A DNA stretch of 64,000 bases, taken from contig NZ_JBATUX010000028.1 in assembly GCF_049671445.1 (NCBI RefSeq), positions 45,149-109,148 of the forward strand. The letters are read 5' to 3'. This stretch comes from Paenisporosarcina sp049671445. Lineage in GTDB: Bacteria > Bacillota > Bacilli > Bacillales_A > Planococcaceae. The notes under the pieces were generated by a model. The model saw only the letters and a list, made by a program, of their open reading frames with translations. It ran no database searches and was not told the origin of the DNA. The position numbers were made by a program, and so were the translations under genes. Below, piece by piece: positions 8,503 through 17,027 of this stretch (positions within the stretch are counted from its first letter, which is position 1; each line of letters begins with the position of its first letter).

Positions 8503-8612
8503 CCAGTTAAAGACAAAAAAGCCTTCAAACTGATGTATTCGCACACGGGTTGTGTGAAAACGCATTCAGCCCAAAGGCTAAAAATTAGTCATTACCGCTG
8601 ACCTTAACTAGG
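8503..8612 (+). other. Strongly structured ~110-nt region before the recombinase trio
   Basis: Nested complementarity: CCAGTTAAAG (8503-8512) with CTTAACTAGG (8603-8612); AGCCTT (8520-8525) with AAGGCT (8574-8579); CTGATG (8530-8535) with CATTCAG (8563-8569); CACAC (8542-8546) with GTGTG (8552-8556) around a GGGTT loop. All arms nest in one long hairpin 87 bases before the first recombinase start. No T-run follows. It could be a leader RNA, or a recombination site active as folded single strand. Confidence 0.5.
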
Positions 8613-8698
8613 TAGCAAAAAAAAAAGAAATTTTTCTTATCTTCATTATATTAAGATTTCAATTAGATGTAAACAACAACTTTTTAGGAGGAAGAAAA

Positions 8699-9721
8699 TT
8701 GGCTATTGCTAAGAAAAAGGAATATTTTCCCCCACGTGAATCAGTAAAAATTGATGTGAAAAAAAAATCATCTGAAAGAAAAAGGAAAAAAACAAATTTG
8801 CAATTTATAGAGGAATATGGAGAATATCTTTTGCATAGAAATTATTCGTTAACGACGATTTCCGCATGTTTAACCAGAACAAAGCAATTTTGTACGAATA
8901 TGAGCGAATTATTTAGATTGGATTATTATAATGTAGATAGTTTTAATAACCTTAATCAAGAAGACTTAATAATATACGAAAATTATTTATTAAGACGCAT
9001 TACTAAAAAAGAAATTAAAGAAGAAACTGCGTATAGCTGTATTAAGAATGTAAGGTTGTTCCTACAATTCTTGTCTTATAAAAAAGTTATTGATTTTAAA
9101 TACAAGATCCCTAGGAAATTCTTAGTCCAACCTACTAGATCAAACTCATTTATATCAAAGGAAATGCTAATAGAAATAATTAATAGCGTATTAAATGAAC
9201 CGACTGACCTAAAGTATAAAAATTTAGCTTTACTTTTATTATTTATTGATACTGGCTGTCGCCCAATTGAAGCTAGTAATGTAAAACTTAGGGATTTAAA
9301 TTTAACAGAAAAAAAAGTTTCATTATACTGTGTTAAATCTGGAAAAAGAACTTTGGTATTAAGTGATATGGTAATTAAGGTTTTAAAAAGGTATATCAAA
9401 GTAAGAGAATTCCTTACACCTAAATGTGATTCTTTATTTATCACTTCCAATGGTAAACCTGCCACTTCAAAACATTTGACATACTTAATTGCAAAAATGA
9501 ATAAACAAGCTTTTGGAAAGTGTGTTATCAATGCTACTGGACTTAGACATACCTATATAACTAACGCCATTGAAAATAGAAATGATTTTAAAGAAATATC
9601 GGAAGCTGTTGGACATAGACATTGGGTGTCTACACATCACTATTTACATCGGAGTAAAAAAAGACTCATATTAAATACTATTGGTTTCGATCCAATGAAA
9701 TATCTTGAGGGGGATTATTAA
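8699..9721 (+). CDS. Tyrosine recombinase, first of the trio (RitA-like)
   Basis: 340 residues starting at a TTG chosen because AGGAGG lies 7 bases upstream. Core-binding domain about 35-130, catalytic domain from about 150: Arg in DTGCRPIEAS, Lys in VKSGKRTLV, box II ATGLRHTYI, then VGHRHWVSTHHYLH with the nucleophilic Tyr. The usual first His of H-x-L-R-H is Thr here, a deviation that the two partner proteins do not share. The basic N-terminus (KKKSSERKRKKT) may contact DNA. Its stop is one base from the next start. Confidence 0.88.
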   Translation: MAIAKKKEYFPPRESVKIDVKKKSSERKRKKTNLQFIEEYGEYLLHRNYSLTTISACLTRTKQFCTNMSELFRLDYYNVDSFNNLNQEDLIIYENYLLRRITKKEIKEETAYSCIKNVRLFLQFLSYKKVIDFKYKIPRKFLVQPTRSNSFISKEMLIEIINSVLNEPTDLKYKNLALLLLFIDTGCRPIEASNVKLRDLNLTEKKVSLYCVKSGKRTLVLSDMVIKVLKRYIKVREFLTPKCDSLFITSNGKPATSKHLTYLIAKMNKQAFGKCVINATGLRHTYITNAIENRNDFKEISEAVGHRHWVSTHHYLHRSKKRLILNTIGFDPMKYLEGDY

Positions 9722-9722
9722 A

Positions 9723-10823
9723 ATGGCCATAAAAATTACCTCTACCTATGATATTAAAGAAGTATTAAAAGAAAATGGAATAGATTATTCAGACTTTATC
9801 TCTTATATCGATAGTAAATCCGAAAAACCTAATGAATCCATAATTGAAGATAAAGACCAAAATACTTTAATTTATGTTATTGATAGATACATTAGTGTTT
9901 TAAAACAAAATGATTTACTTCAAATTAAATCTAAAAATACTACTAAATATTACTTAAGCTTTTTAACCAGGTTAAAACAATTCATTAACATTAGAAATAA
10001 AGATTTGTTATTTTCTCAATTTAATGAAGTTGTTTTTAATGATTTTATTAATGATATAAATATTAATAAAAATATTAAGATTTCTCATGGTTCAATTAAT
10101 ACCTATATTGCAATCGTAAGAAGACTTTGTTCTTTTGCAGCTGAAGAAAATTTAATTTCAAAGAATATTAATTTTAGATTTAATCTATTAAGAACTTCTA
10201 CACTTCCTCGTTATTTTAGCAAAAATCAGCTAACGGTCATTTTTATAGAAATTAACAAACTGAAAAATCCACATCTTTGGAGAACAATTTTTATTACATT
10301 TCTAGGCACAGGATTAAGAATTCATGAATTAGCGGGGTTAAAAATAAAAGACTTTGATATTGAAACAAAATTGATTTTCACTTTAGGGAAAGGAAAAAAA
10401 GAAAGATATGTCCCCATATATCCAAGTGTTAAACAAGCTGTAATGAGTTATTTAGAAACAACTGGAGTAAATAATTTAAATTTGGCTAAAGATGAATATT
10501 TATTTAGTAAAACGTATGGCCATAATCGAAAAAAACCAATTTCTATTAGATGTATTCAAAACAACTTTCAAAAAATCACAGAAAAGCTTCAATTAGAAAA
10601 TCACTTTTCTGTACATTCATTTAGACATACTTTTGCTGTTAACTGTTTAAAAGCGAATATGCAACCTATATATTTGTGTCAAATATTAGGTCACAGCAGT
10701 CCTGCATCAACAGCAGTATATACTCAATTATTACCAAGAGATTTGCAACAAGTAGTGGACGAAAAGTACCCTTTCCCTTTAGAAAAATTAATCCAACAAA
10801 TTTTAAATGAGGGAAATGACTGA
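9723..10823 (+). CDS. Tyrosine recombinase, second of the trio (RitB-like)
   Basis: 366 residues. The ATG at 9723 is preferred to an upstream in-frame start because TTGAGGGGG lies 9 bases before it. Catalytic pattern complete: Arg in GTGLRIHELAGL, Lys in LGKGKKERYVP, HSFRHTFA, LGHSSPASTAVY with nucleophilic Tyr. It begins one base after the stop of the first recombinase and its TGA overlaps the ATG of the third (TGATG), so the three are translationally coupled and probably act as one complex. Confidence 0.88.
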   Translation: MAIKITSTYDIKEVLKENGIDYSDFISYIDSKSEKPNESIIEDKDQNTLIYVIDRYISVLKQNDLLQIKSKNTTKYYLSFLTRLKQFINIRNKDLLFSQFNEVVFNDFINDININKNIKISHGSINTYIAIVRRLCSFAAEENLISKNINFRFNLLRTSTLPRYFSKNQLTVIFIEINKLKNPHLWRTIFITFLGTGLRIHELAGLKIKDFDIETKLIFTLGKGKKERYVPIYPSVKQAVMSYLETTGVNNLNLAKDEYLFSKTYGHNRKKPISIRCIQNNFQKITEKLQLENHFSVHSFRHTFAVNCLKANMQPIYLCQILGHSSPASTAVYTQLLPRDLQQVVDEKYPFPLEKLIQQILNEGND

Positions 10824-11773
10824 TGGAAAACCTACTTATTGAAATTAACACTTTTATAAATAACTCAACGTACTCTGGGCAAACAAAAATCAAATATAAA
10901 AATAAGTTACTTAATTTCGCAAAAGTACTAGCGGAATATAGCGACACTGAAATCGAGGAATTAAATTTACAAAAAATTTATGAAACCTATGATATTAACG
11001 GAAATTTCATTAATTATAAACCCCTAAACTCAGAATTTATTAATGCTTACTTTACTTCTTTTATCACCCGAGGAGGTTATTACGCATTAAAAGATAACAG
11101 AGATGCATTAGGTTCTTTTTTTAATTACTTAAATAGGAATTATGACTTCCCTAATATCGTGAATGAAGTAAATATCAATATAAGATCTTTTAAACCAAAG
11201 AATATCCAAGTTCCTATATTAAGCACACATGATATTTTGAAATTTTTTCATTTTATTGTTTCAGAAAGTGAAAATGTTGAACGTGATGTATTATTATTTA
11301 CGTTATTTTTGACAACAGGAATGCGCTTGTCCGAGATTACAAACATTAAAGAAAAAGATATTTACTACGAAGACAATTCAATATTCCTTCCTAGAACTAA
11401 GCCCAATAAAGGAAAAATAATCCCACTACGTGAGGGATTATCAAACTCTATCAAGGTCTATTGTACTAAGAACAAGAGTATCTGTGAATGCTCCCTCTTT
11501 GGTCTTAGTTCATCTCAGGTAAGACAGTTATTCTATCTGTATCTAAAGAAAGCAAATTTACCTAAAGTAAGTGTTCATTCATTAAGACATTCTTTTGCAA
11601 CTATGATGGTCGAATCGGGAGCACAGATTACTGAGGTTCAACAGTTATTAGGTCACGCTGATTTAATTACCACTAAAGGGTATGTGCATCCAAATCAAAT
11701 AAGGAATAATAATATTAATATTAAAGAAAATGATGAATTATTTAGTTATATTGCTAAAAGATTGAATAAATAA
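10823..11773 (+). CDS. Tyrosine recombinase, third of the trio (RitC-like)
   Basis: 316 residues, starting inside the stop codon of the preceding gene (TGATG overlap). Catalytic residues: Arg in TTGMRLSEITN, HSLRHSFATMM, LLGHADLITTKGY with Tyr. The expected beta-hairpin Lys is in RTKPNKGKIIPL. The protein lacks an arm-type N-domain, as is usual for RIT recombinases. The inverted-repeat copy 11779-11790 starts 6 bases after its stop. It has no downstream partner gene in the same direction. Confidence 0.88.
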   Translation: MENLLIEINTFINNSTYSGQTKIKYKNKLLNFAKVLAEYSDTEIEELNLQKIYETYDINGNFINYKPLNSEFINAYFTSFITRGGYYALKDNRDALGSFFNYLNRNYDFPNIVNEVNINIRSFKPKNIQVPILSTHDILKFFHFIVSESENVERDVLLFTLFLTTGMRLSEITNIKEKDIYYEDNSIFLPRTKPNKGKIIPLREGLSNSIKVYCTKNKSICECSLFGLSSSQVRQLFYLYLKKANLPKVSVHSLRHSFATMMVESGAQITEVQQLLGHADLITTKGYVHPNQIRNNNINIKENDELFSYIAKRLNK

Positions 11774-11984
11774 AAAGGCTTTGCTACTAGCAATCCTTTC
11801 GGTTTCTTTCGATGGGGCCTTTCTTTAATTAATGCCATTTGAAATCGTTGTTATTTTATTACATGATTCCACAAATAAGGTATTGTTTAACGAAAGTGAA
11901 TTCAAGTTGATTAAAGCGCGGTATACAATCTTTTTCGTTGGATTATAAAGTAATGACATTTAGAATTCCTGTAGGCCAAAGATA

Positions 11985-12027
11985 ATATTAAAGGGCACAT
12001 TCTTATTTAGAATATGCCCTTTAATAT
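11985..12027. repeat. 43-nt hairpin with 13-bp perfect stem
   Basis: ATATTAAAGGGCA (11985-11997) pairs with TGCCCTTTAATAT (12015-12027), and the interior ATTCT/AGAAT extends the stem to a five-base loop. No poly-T tail on either side, so terminator function is uncertain. It may mark an end of a lost mobile element. Confidence 0.6.
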
Positions 12028-12103
12028 CACTTCCGTTGATTTTGCTGGATTTCCCCACCTTTTTGCGTTAATCCTTCTTTCCGTACCTTCATAAAAAAAT
12101 AAA

Positions 12104-12144
12104 AAAACGGCTAAATCCTTAGTATCAAGGGTTTTAGCCGTTTT
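12104..12144. terminator. Bidirectional intrinsic terminator
   Basis: AAAACGGCTAAA-TCCTT pairs with AAGG-GTTTTAGCCGTTTT, with A- and T-runs on both sides. It borders the decayed recombinase at 12185 and probably belonged to it. Confidence 0.8.
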
Positions 12145-12184
12145 ATTAACAGATGATTTGTATAGTTAAACGTAGTTTTGCGCA

Positions 12185-12518
12185 CTATCCCTTACCTACA
12201 AAAAATTGTTCACATCCAATCATCATACATCTTTTTCGTGCATGATTGAATAATCGCGCATACCGCTGTGTATCTTGCTGTTTAACATGGCCTAAGGAGC
12301 TTGTATGCCGACTAAAGGCATCCCTTTAAGGGCTAAGTGCGCCGCAAACGTGTGACTTAATGTATGGGGGGATAGATGGATACCCAGTTCCTTTCTATAC
12401 TTTCTAAAATTATTTTTAACATAATGAATATTAATTGGACCTGTCCCTCCTGCATTCAAAAAGACAAACGGCAGATCATCCTGACGTTCTTTTAAGTAGG
12501 CCTGTAGAAGTTCTTCGC
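12185..12518 (-). pseudogene. C-terminal relic of a tyrosine recombinase
   Basis: Minus-strand remains of a catalytic domain: YVKNNFRKYRKELGIHLSPH, then LSHTFAAHLALKGMPLVGIQ, a one-base frameshift near 12290 at an early stop, then LGHVKQQDTQRYARLFNHAR with the nucleophilic Tyr. The box II Arg is replaced by Ser (H-T-L-S-H), so it was inactive even before the frameshift. The first ~200 residues are missing. It is unlike the three intact recombinases to its left and marks an older element. Confidence 0.8.
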
Positions 12519-12663
12519 AGGAAAAGAAAAGTAAAAAGAGTTGAACATCATACAAATTCAATTTCCAAAAAGAGGATATTTTCTTGTGCAAATAAAAAAG
12601 ACCACCCAATTAAGAGTGATCAAGTTTCAATTTTCATTGCAAAAGTCTATGGAAATCTTTAAT

Positions 12664-13608
12664 TTATCGGTTTTTGACATTAATTTCAATACTCTGTACC
12701 TTATTCCATTCAATAACCTTAATTTTATTTTTTACATTTAAAAAAATTAAATTACTATTCGAATGAATTATTTCACCTTTTAAGTGCTTGTTATCTAGAG
12801 AAGAAATTTCAACAGATTCCGGTCTTCCTCCACCATAGTTCTTTGGAAGATGAGGATATAAATTAGTTGAATATTGATAAGTTCCCATCAATATAAATAC
12901 CAGCATGTAAATTATTCCTATGTTTATGTCATTCCAACTATTATCTTTTTTGGATTGGGAATTATTTTCATTTGGTTTTTTCTTATGCAGTGTCCATATT
13001 CCAGTTGAAAGGAAAGTAGAAAATAGAAGAAAAAATCTAACAATTGCTCTAAAATCTCCTTCCTGTTTATATATTTCAATAGAAAAAGCAATGCATATTA
13101 TAATTAAACTCATTAAGAATATTAAAGGCAAAAGTACGATTAAACCTCGCTGCCATGTCCCATTAAAAAGTTTATTATTTGCATCCTTATTTCGAATTGA
13201 TTTTATAAATAAATACAGAATCACCAAATATGAAAATGTAGTGCTTAGAATACTTTTTATTGAATTTGAGTTAAAACTATATGTAAAGACAGTAAAATTA
13301 TTATATTCTAAGAAGATATTATAAAAAGCTAAGGAAGTTACTATTGATGCAACAAAACTAATAATAAGTAACAATAAAAAATTATTTTTAAACTTTAATA
13401 GTATCCAACTAAAAAAAACGAAGGTACTGTAACAAATTATCAAAAATACCGATCCGGTTAAAATTGATTGAATATGAAAAATAGAGTACTCTACAATTCC
13501 ATATTTATTTAATGAAATATTGACAATAATTACTCCGAATATAGATGTAATTATTGGAGTTAGAATACCAATTCTTGTTATATTTTTTTTGAAAAAATTA
13601 AATATCAT
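12664..13608 (-). CDS. Multi-pass membrane protein of unknown function
   Basis: 314 residues with about seven hydrophobic segments in the first 240 residues, then a soluble C-terminal tail with PHLPKNYGGGRPESVEISS and a short beta-rich end. The Gly-Gly-Gly-Arg-Pro-Glu tail pattern recurs in uncharacterised Bacillus membrane proteins, but I do not know its role. The ribosome site before the ATG at 13608 is weak. It stands alone between decayed recombinase and phage remnants, so it is island cargo. Confidence 0.7.
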   Translation of the reverse strand: MIFNFFKKNITRIGILTPIITSIFGVIIVNISLNKYGIVEYSIFHIQSILTGSVFLIICYSTFVFFSWILLKFKNNFLLLLIISFVASIVTSLAFYNIFLEYNNFTVFTYSFNSNSIKSILSTTFSYLVILYLFIKSIRNKDANNKLFNGTWQRGLIVLLPLIFLMSLIIICIAFSIEIYKQEGDFRAIVRFFLLFSTFLSTGIWTLHKKKPNENNSQSKKDNSWNDINIGIIYMLVFILMGTYQYSTNLYPHLPKNYGGGRPESVEISSLDNKHLKGEIIHSNSNLIFLNVKNKIKVIEWNKVQSIEINVKNR

Positions 13609-14036
13609 TCTTTTAAATCACCAATATTATTTAGTGTCCCTAAGATTAATTTGTATATATTAAACATTTCTTCTCCTTTTTGTTCGGAAGTATAAATTTC
13701 ATAAAACTTGGATAGAATCCACGATATCTTATTCGTTTGATCGCAGTAGCTCGCTTGTTTAGTACAAAAACTTCAAAATCTTCCCATGAGTTATCTGTGA
13801 TTAATGCTAGCCAGCTTCCATCGATACATTCACACAAGTAAGGTTTGACTAAACTAATTCCAGTTGTTTCTTCTTTTATGGTTCAAGTCCATACTGTTAG
13901 GACTTTATGCATATCCAACAATTCATTTGATATAAATTTATTCGGTTTCACCCTTTTTAGTTTTACTATACTAGAAGTAAAGATATCCTTGGCACTTAAT
14001 CGTTCGTCAAGTTTCGACATTTAGGACAAATAAAAA
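13609..14036. other. Gene-poor stretch with a possible small coding relic
   Basis: No intact gene seen. On the minus strand 13646-13850 reads VKPYLCECIDGSWLALITDN and continues to FYPSFMKFILPNK. This looks protein-like but has only a TTG without ribosome site and a stop shortly upstream, so it is probably the tail of a decayed gene. Confidence 0.35.
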
Positions 14037-14056
14037 AGCATCTCAAATGAGATGCT
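14037..14056 (-). terminator. Intrinsic terminator (AGCATCTCA hairpin)
   Basis: Nine-base perfect stem AGCATCTCA/TGAGATGCT with a two-base loop and a T-run on the minus strand. Similar 'aaataaaaaagca' hairpins recur at 14803, 16711, 17008 and 19823, a terminator style repeated across this relic zone. Confidence 0.8.
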
Positions 14057-14063
14057 CCGATGT

Positions 14064-14423
14064 TCAAACTAATTTTATGTACACACTCATTTTATCTTTT
14101 GCCTTGCATGTAGGACAAATTACTGCAGTTTTTACTGTGTTAATTCTTTTAGCTTCCTTGTCTATTGGTTCTTCTGCTTTCATCTCTACAACTGCTGCTT
14201 TTCCAAACTTCAGTGTTGGTAAATGAACATAGAATAATGGTCGGAGTTTTATTACATACAATCGATTCAAAATGGTATTTTTGATAACCAGTAGTGGCGT
14301 GTCCAGAAAAGGACGGGTTTTGTTACATCTCCCATGTATATTTAACATTCCATAAGAGTAAATAACTTTGGGTGGTCTGTGGAGGATGCTAAAACTACAC
14401 CTCTGCAATATATCAGTAATCAA
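14064..14423 (-). CDS. Possible small phage-type protein with a CPTC motif, probably partial
   Basis: The terminator directly behind its stop and the C-terminal half (KFGKAAVVEMKAEEPIDKE, then TAVICPTCKAKDKMSVYIKLV with a Cys pair) argue that this frame was coding. The first ~50 residues look like chance sequence and there is no clear ribosome site before any start, so the 5' end is unsettled. No family recognised. Confidence 0.35.
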   Translation of the reverse strand: MITDILQRCSFSILHRPPKVIYSYGMLNIHGRCNKTRPFLDTPLLVIKNTILNRLYVIKLRPLFYVHLPTLKFGKAAVVEMKAEEPIDKEAKRINTVKTAVICPTCKAKDKMSVYIKLV

Positions 14424-14437
14424 AGAATTGAGACTAA

Positions 14438-14617
14438 AAAGATTGGATTAAACGGATTGAAGAGTTAAAGAAAGAACTAACTAATACAGAAACATGGGTT
14501 AAAGAAAATGATAATTCGATTCCCAAATCATTAATTCATTCAATCGCTGATGTATTGCTTAAAAACAAGCGTGAAATACATCGGTTAAAACTTTTTGTAA
14601 AGGATGGTCAACAGTGA
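14438..14617 (+). pseudogene. N-terminally truncated phage-type small protein
   Basis: An open frame of about 60 codons (DWIKRIEELKKELTNTETW ... SLIHSIADVLLKNKREIHRL ... KDGQQ) directly follows a TAA and has no usable start. Its stop overlaps the GTG of the next small gene (GTGA), as in intact phage operons. I infer that the upstream part was lost by deletion. Confidence 0.5.
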
Positions 14618-14775
14618 ACCAACAAGAACATATAGAATACCTAAAAAGCCAAATGGAACAAACTCAACGATGGATGGAAAATGGTTCAGAATTACGTTCA
14701 GAGCATATTATCACGATGATTATTCGAGGAATGATTGAAACTGAAAATCAGATTGAAAACTTGGAGAAGGTATAG
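14614..14775 (+). CDS. Small phage-type protein (53 aa)
   Basis: GTG start overlapping the stop of the preceding fragment; AAAGGATGG lies 8 bases upstream as ribosome site. The product (NQQEHIEYLKSQMEQTQRW ... SEHIITMIIRGMIETENQ) is fully helical and amphipathic. The terminator 14764-14788 covers its stop codon. Function unknown; it is a small accessory gene of prophage style. Confidence 0.55.
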   Translation: MNQQEHIEYLKSQMEQTQRWMENGSELRSEHIITMIIRGMIETENQIENLEKV

Positions 14776-14788
14776 CCTTCTCTTTTTT
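14764..14788 (+). terminator. Intrinsic terminator over the stop of the 53-aa gene
   Basis: GAGAAGG pairs with CCTTCTC around a TATAG loop, then six T. Confidence 0.75.
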
Positions 14789-14802
14789 GAGCAAATAAAA
14801 AA

Positions 14803-14822
14803 GGCACCTGGTTAGAGGTGCC
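14803..14822 (-). terminator. Intrinsic terminator of the M23-peptidase pair
   Basis: GGCACCT/AGGTGCC stem with loop GGTTAG and a T-run on the minus strand. The core GCACCTGGTTAGAGGTGC is repeated exactly at the end of the toxin-antitoxin operon (17008-17027). Confidence 0.8.
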
Positions 14823-14861
14823 TGCTACCTTAGATTAAATATTGAACAATGTTGAAGTCTA

Positions 14862-15374
14862 TTAGTTACGAATGTTAGTGATTGAACCATCAGCATTGTA
14901 AGTAAATGCTTTTGTCAATCCTGGCCACTGAGCGCTTGAAACTGTTCCGTCAAATGCAGTCCAAGTAAATTCAATGCGGTAATGGCTTGTGTTCTTAGGT
15001 AAACCAGCTAGAGAGATGTTTGTTTCTTTAGCAGTGAATGTAGTTCCGTAAAGTTCCCAGTCAACACCATTCATTGCGCCAGACTTAACAACCGTACCAG
15101 TTGAGTTCTTGATAATCCATCTTGGATTAGAATTACCAAACGCACCATCTGGAGTTGTTTCAAGCAAGTTAGTCGTTGAAATAGCGTCTTTAGTTTTGTA
15201 TGTAACGGAGCTTGAAGCTGAGATAACTTCCAATACAGAGTTATAACCAGATGCTTCAGCTTGTTGAATACCCATTCCAGGAACAGATGGTAGGTCAGCC
15301 ATTGAGCCAATTCCTAGTCCCCCTAAAGTTAGTACTCCGGTTAGTGCCACTGAAGTTAGTTTGTTCTTTATCAT
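14862..15374 (-). CDS. Secreted protein of unknown function, second gene of the M23 pair
   Basis: 170 residues from the ATG at 15374, chosen because AGGAGG lies 9 bases upstream. The N-terminus (MIKNKLTSVALTGVLTLGGLG) is a signal peptide, with the likely cut after AEA near residue 42. The mature part is beta-rich (SVLEVISASSSVTYKTKDA, RWIIKNSTGTVVKSG, HYRIEFTWTAFDGT) and has no Cys. It follows the secreted M23 peptidase by about 50 bp with the terminator behind it, so both are co-expressed and exported. Partner, inhibitor or binding protein are all possible. Confidence 0.7.
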   Translation of the reverse strand: MIKNKLTSVALTGVLTLGGLGIGSMADLPSVPGMGIQQAEASGYNSVLEVISASSSVTYKTKDAISTTNLLETTPDGAFGNSNPRWIIKNSTGTVVKSGAMNGVDWELYGTTFTAKETNISLAGLPKNTSHYRIEFTWTAFDGTVSSAQWPGLTKAFTYNADGSITNIRN

Positions 15375-15422
15375 TGTGTAAATCCTCCTAGTAATAATTA
15401 GTAACATTAGTTGTAAATTAAA

Positions 15423-16328
15423 TTATTTCGTAACGTTTAAGTCTGTAGCTTTAAACCAGTTAGTTGAATCAATAGCGTACCAACCTTCTCTTGCTGCAAT
15501 TAATGTATAAGTTGATCCAGCGCTGATAGCTTGTTTTGCCGTGCCATTAATTGAATCATATACGTAAACGGTCGTCCCAGATTTAACTGTTCCTTTATAT
15601 TGAGTCACTGTTCCATTGTCTTGATGTACGTAAGTGTCGGCACCAATTGCGTAATAGTATTTTTGATCACTACCTAAAGCTCTCGAATATACTTTGTATT
15701 GATTTCCAACTGGTAGTGTACCTTTTAACCCATAACCGGGATGGCTATAAACGTTAATAGTATCTCCGCCAGTTACACTTTTTGTTCTAAGTGATGCATA
15801 TGTTCCATCATATTCATGATATGATGGTGCAGGATTTATTGTTCCATTTATGTATGGCAATGGATTAACTGGAGTAGTACCGACATGTAATTCAAAATGC
15901 AAATGTTGTCCAGTTGATTCACCTGTACTACCCATATATCCTAAAAGTTGTCCTTGTACCACCGTATTCCCATAGAATACTTTTCTACTGCCTGTTGTCA
16001 TATGGGCATAGATAGTTTTATAAGATTGCCCTGCAATACTGTGACTTAAAATAATATACTCTCCCCAATAAGAATTCACTCCCGAAGTAGTTACAGTTCC
16101 ACCTGCAGAAGCCTTAATGGGACTATTAGCATCATTATTAGAAATATCAATTCCATTGTGTGAACCATGAGAACGATAATCTCCAAAATCTCCACCAGTG
16201 GGAGTAATTCCTGTAGCAGGTTTAATAAAGGCTTGAGCTGCTGATGCTGTTCCTGAAGTCAATCCCCCAAATATTGAAACTATTAATATGAAGCTAAGAA
16301 GCAATTTAACAACTAGATTTTTTTTCAT
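15423..16328 (-). CDS. Secreted M23 peptidoglycan endopeptidase with SH3-like C-terminal repeats
   Basis: 301 residues. Signal peptide MKKNLVVKLLLSFILIVSIF ending ASAA. The lysostaphin-type (LytM) domain spans about 35-165: the first zinc ligands are in SHGSHNGIDI, the others in QHLHFELHVG. The C-terminal ~130 residues contain two SH3-like segments (VNVYS..., TTVYVYDS) likely to bind the cell wall. It cleaves peptide cross-bridges of peptidoglycan and could act as a bacteriolysin or in wall turnover. It is first in a two-gene unit; no dedicated immunity gene is evident. Confidence 0.88.
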   Translation of the reverse strand: MKKNLVVKLLLSFILIVSIFGGLTSGTASAAQAFIKPATGITPTGGDFGDYRSHGSHNGIDISNNDANSPIKASAGGTVTTSGVNSYWGEYIILSHSIAGQSYKTIYAHMTTGSRKVFYGNTVVQGQLLGYMGSTGESTGQHLHFELHVGTTPVNPLPYINGTINPAPSYHEYDGTYASLRTKSVTGGDTINVYSHPGYGLKGTLPVGNQYKVYSRALGSDQKYYYAIGADTYVHQDNGTVTQYKGTVKSGTTVYVYDSINGTAKQAISAGSTYTLIAAREGWYAIDSTNWFKATDLNVTK

Positions 16329-16710
16329 TTTCTTGTCTCCTTCAATTCTTTTTTAACATTACGATTCCTGTAACATTAGTAACAAACCTATCATATAAAA
16401 AATCCATATGTAACTTATTTTTACAAATAGTAACAATAGTAATAGAAATATTTGACTTTAATAGTTCCATATAATCCAACATTCGACAAATTTAGATATA
16501 AAACGCAAAAGAGTCACTCGCTTATAAAGTGGACTCTTCTGATTATTTCTTATTAATATTGCTTGATTAGTTCAACTAATTTTTTAATAACTCACCCATT
16601 TGATTATCCTTGTTTTACACACTTGTTATTATGTGATGAGTTTTACTGTACGATTTTAGGTGAAATTGGTTAGTTTCTAATCTTCAAATTTTGAAATTTT
16701 GGCAAATAAA
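16329..16710. other. Gene-less upstream region of the M23 pair
   Basis: Contains repeated AGTAACA/TTACTAAT motifs at 16370-16445 that could be promoter or operator elements, and a weak hairpin AAGAGTC...GACTCTT at 16509-16537. No gene seen. Confidence 0.4.
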
Positions 16711-16733
16711 AAAGCATCCCGTGAGAGATGCTT
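16711..16733 (-). terminator. Intrinsic terminator
   Basis: AAAGCATC-CC / GAGATGCTTT stem with T-run on the minus strand, behind the frameshifted small gene at 16747. Confidence 0.7.
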
Positions 16734-16746
16734 TCATTTTGACAGA

Positions 16747-16928
16747 CTAGATTAATTGAACAATATTCATTTCTTTTACTTGATTGACGTTAATTACATA
16801 TTCGTTCTCGGTGATGATAAATTCTCCACATTTATGTATTGAGGTTCTACCGATTTAACATTAGTATCTGTTTCGAATTGCATGTCTGTACCATTATTAA
16901 ATGATACGTGTACTGAATATTTTTTCAC
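16747..16928 (-). pseudogene. Frameshifted small phage-type protein
   Basis: GTG at 16928 with GGGGGG 7 bases upstream starts KKYSVHVSFNNGTDMQFETD, but the frame closes early. Shifting one base within 16810-16850 restores GEFIITENEYVINVNQVKEM followed by NIVQLI and a stop next to the terminator. The restored protein would be about 60 residues. One frameshift is the simplest explanation; a sequencing error is possible. Confidence 0.6.
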
Positions 16929-17007
16929 TCAATATCCCCCCTTTTATATTCAATTCGACTACATATATGCAATATCCTTCAACTTCAGGGTGGTATGCAT
17001 ATAAAAA

Positions 17008-17027
17008 AGCACCTGGTTAGAGGTGCC
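17008..17027 (-). terminator. Intrinsic terminator of the toxin-antitoxin operon
   Basis: GCACCT-GGTTAG-AGGTGC hairpin with T-run, ending at the stop of the antitoxin gene; duplicate of the hairpin at 14803-14822. Confidence 0.8.

Larger units (their letters stand above)
8487..11790 (+). mobile_element. RIT-like element: three tandem tyrosine recombinases between imperfect inverted repeats
   Basis: Three consecutive tyrosine recombinases in one direction with coupled start/stop codons match the 'recombinase in trio' (RIT) architecture. CTAGTAGGAAAG at 8487-8498 matches the reverse complement of 11779-11790 (CTAGTAGCAAAG) in 11 of 12 bases, so these may mark the inner part of the ends. The true borders and target duplication are not visible to me. 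Confidence 0.65.
11791..12184. other. Gene-less stretch with two hairpins
   Basis: About 390 bp with no supported frame. It holds a long perfect hairpin (11985-12027) and a terminator (12104-12144). Confidence 0.5.

Noticed and set aside
13646..13837. 63-codon minus-strand frame starting TTG
   Set aside because: No ribosome site; a protein-like stretch continues upstream of the TTG to a stop, so it is at most a gene remnant.
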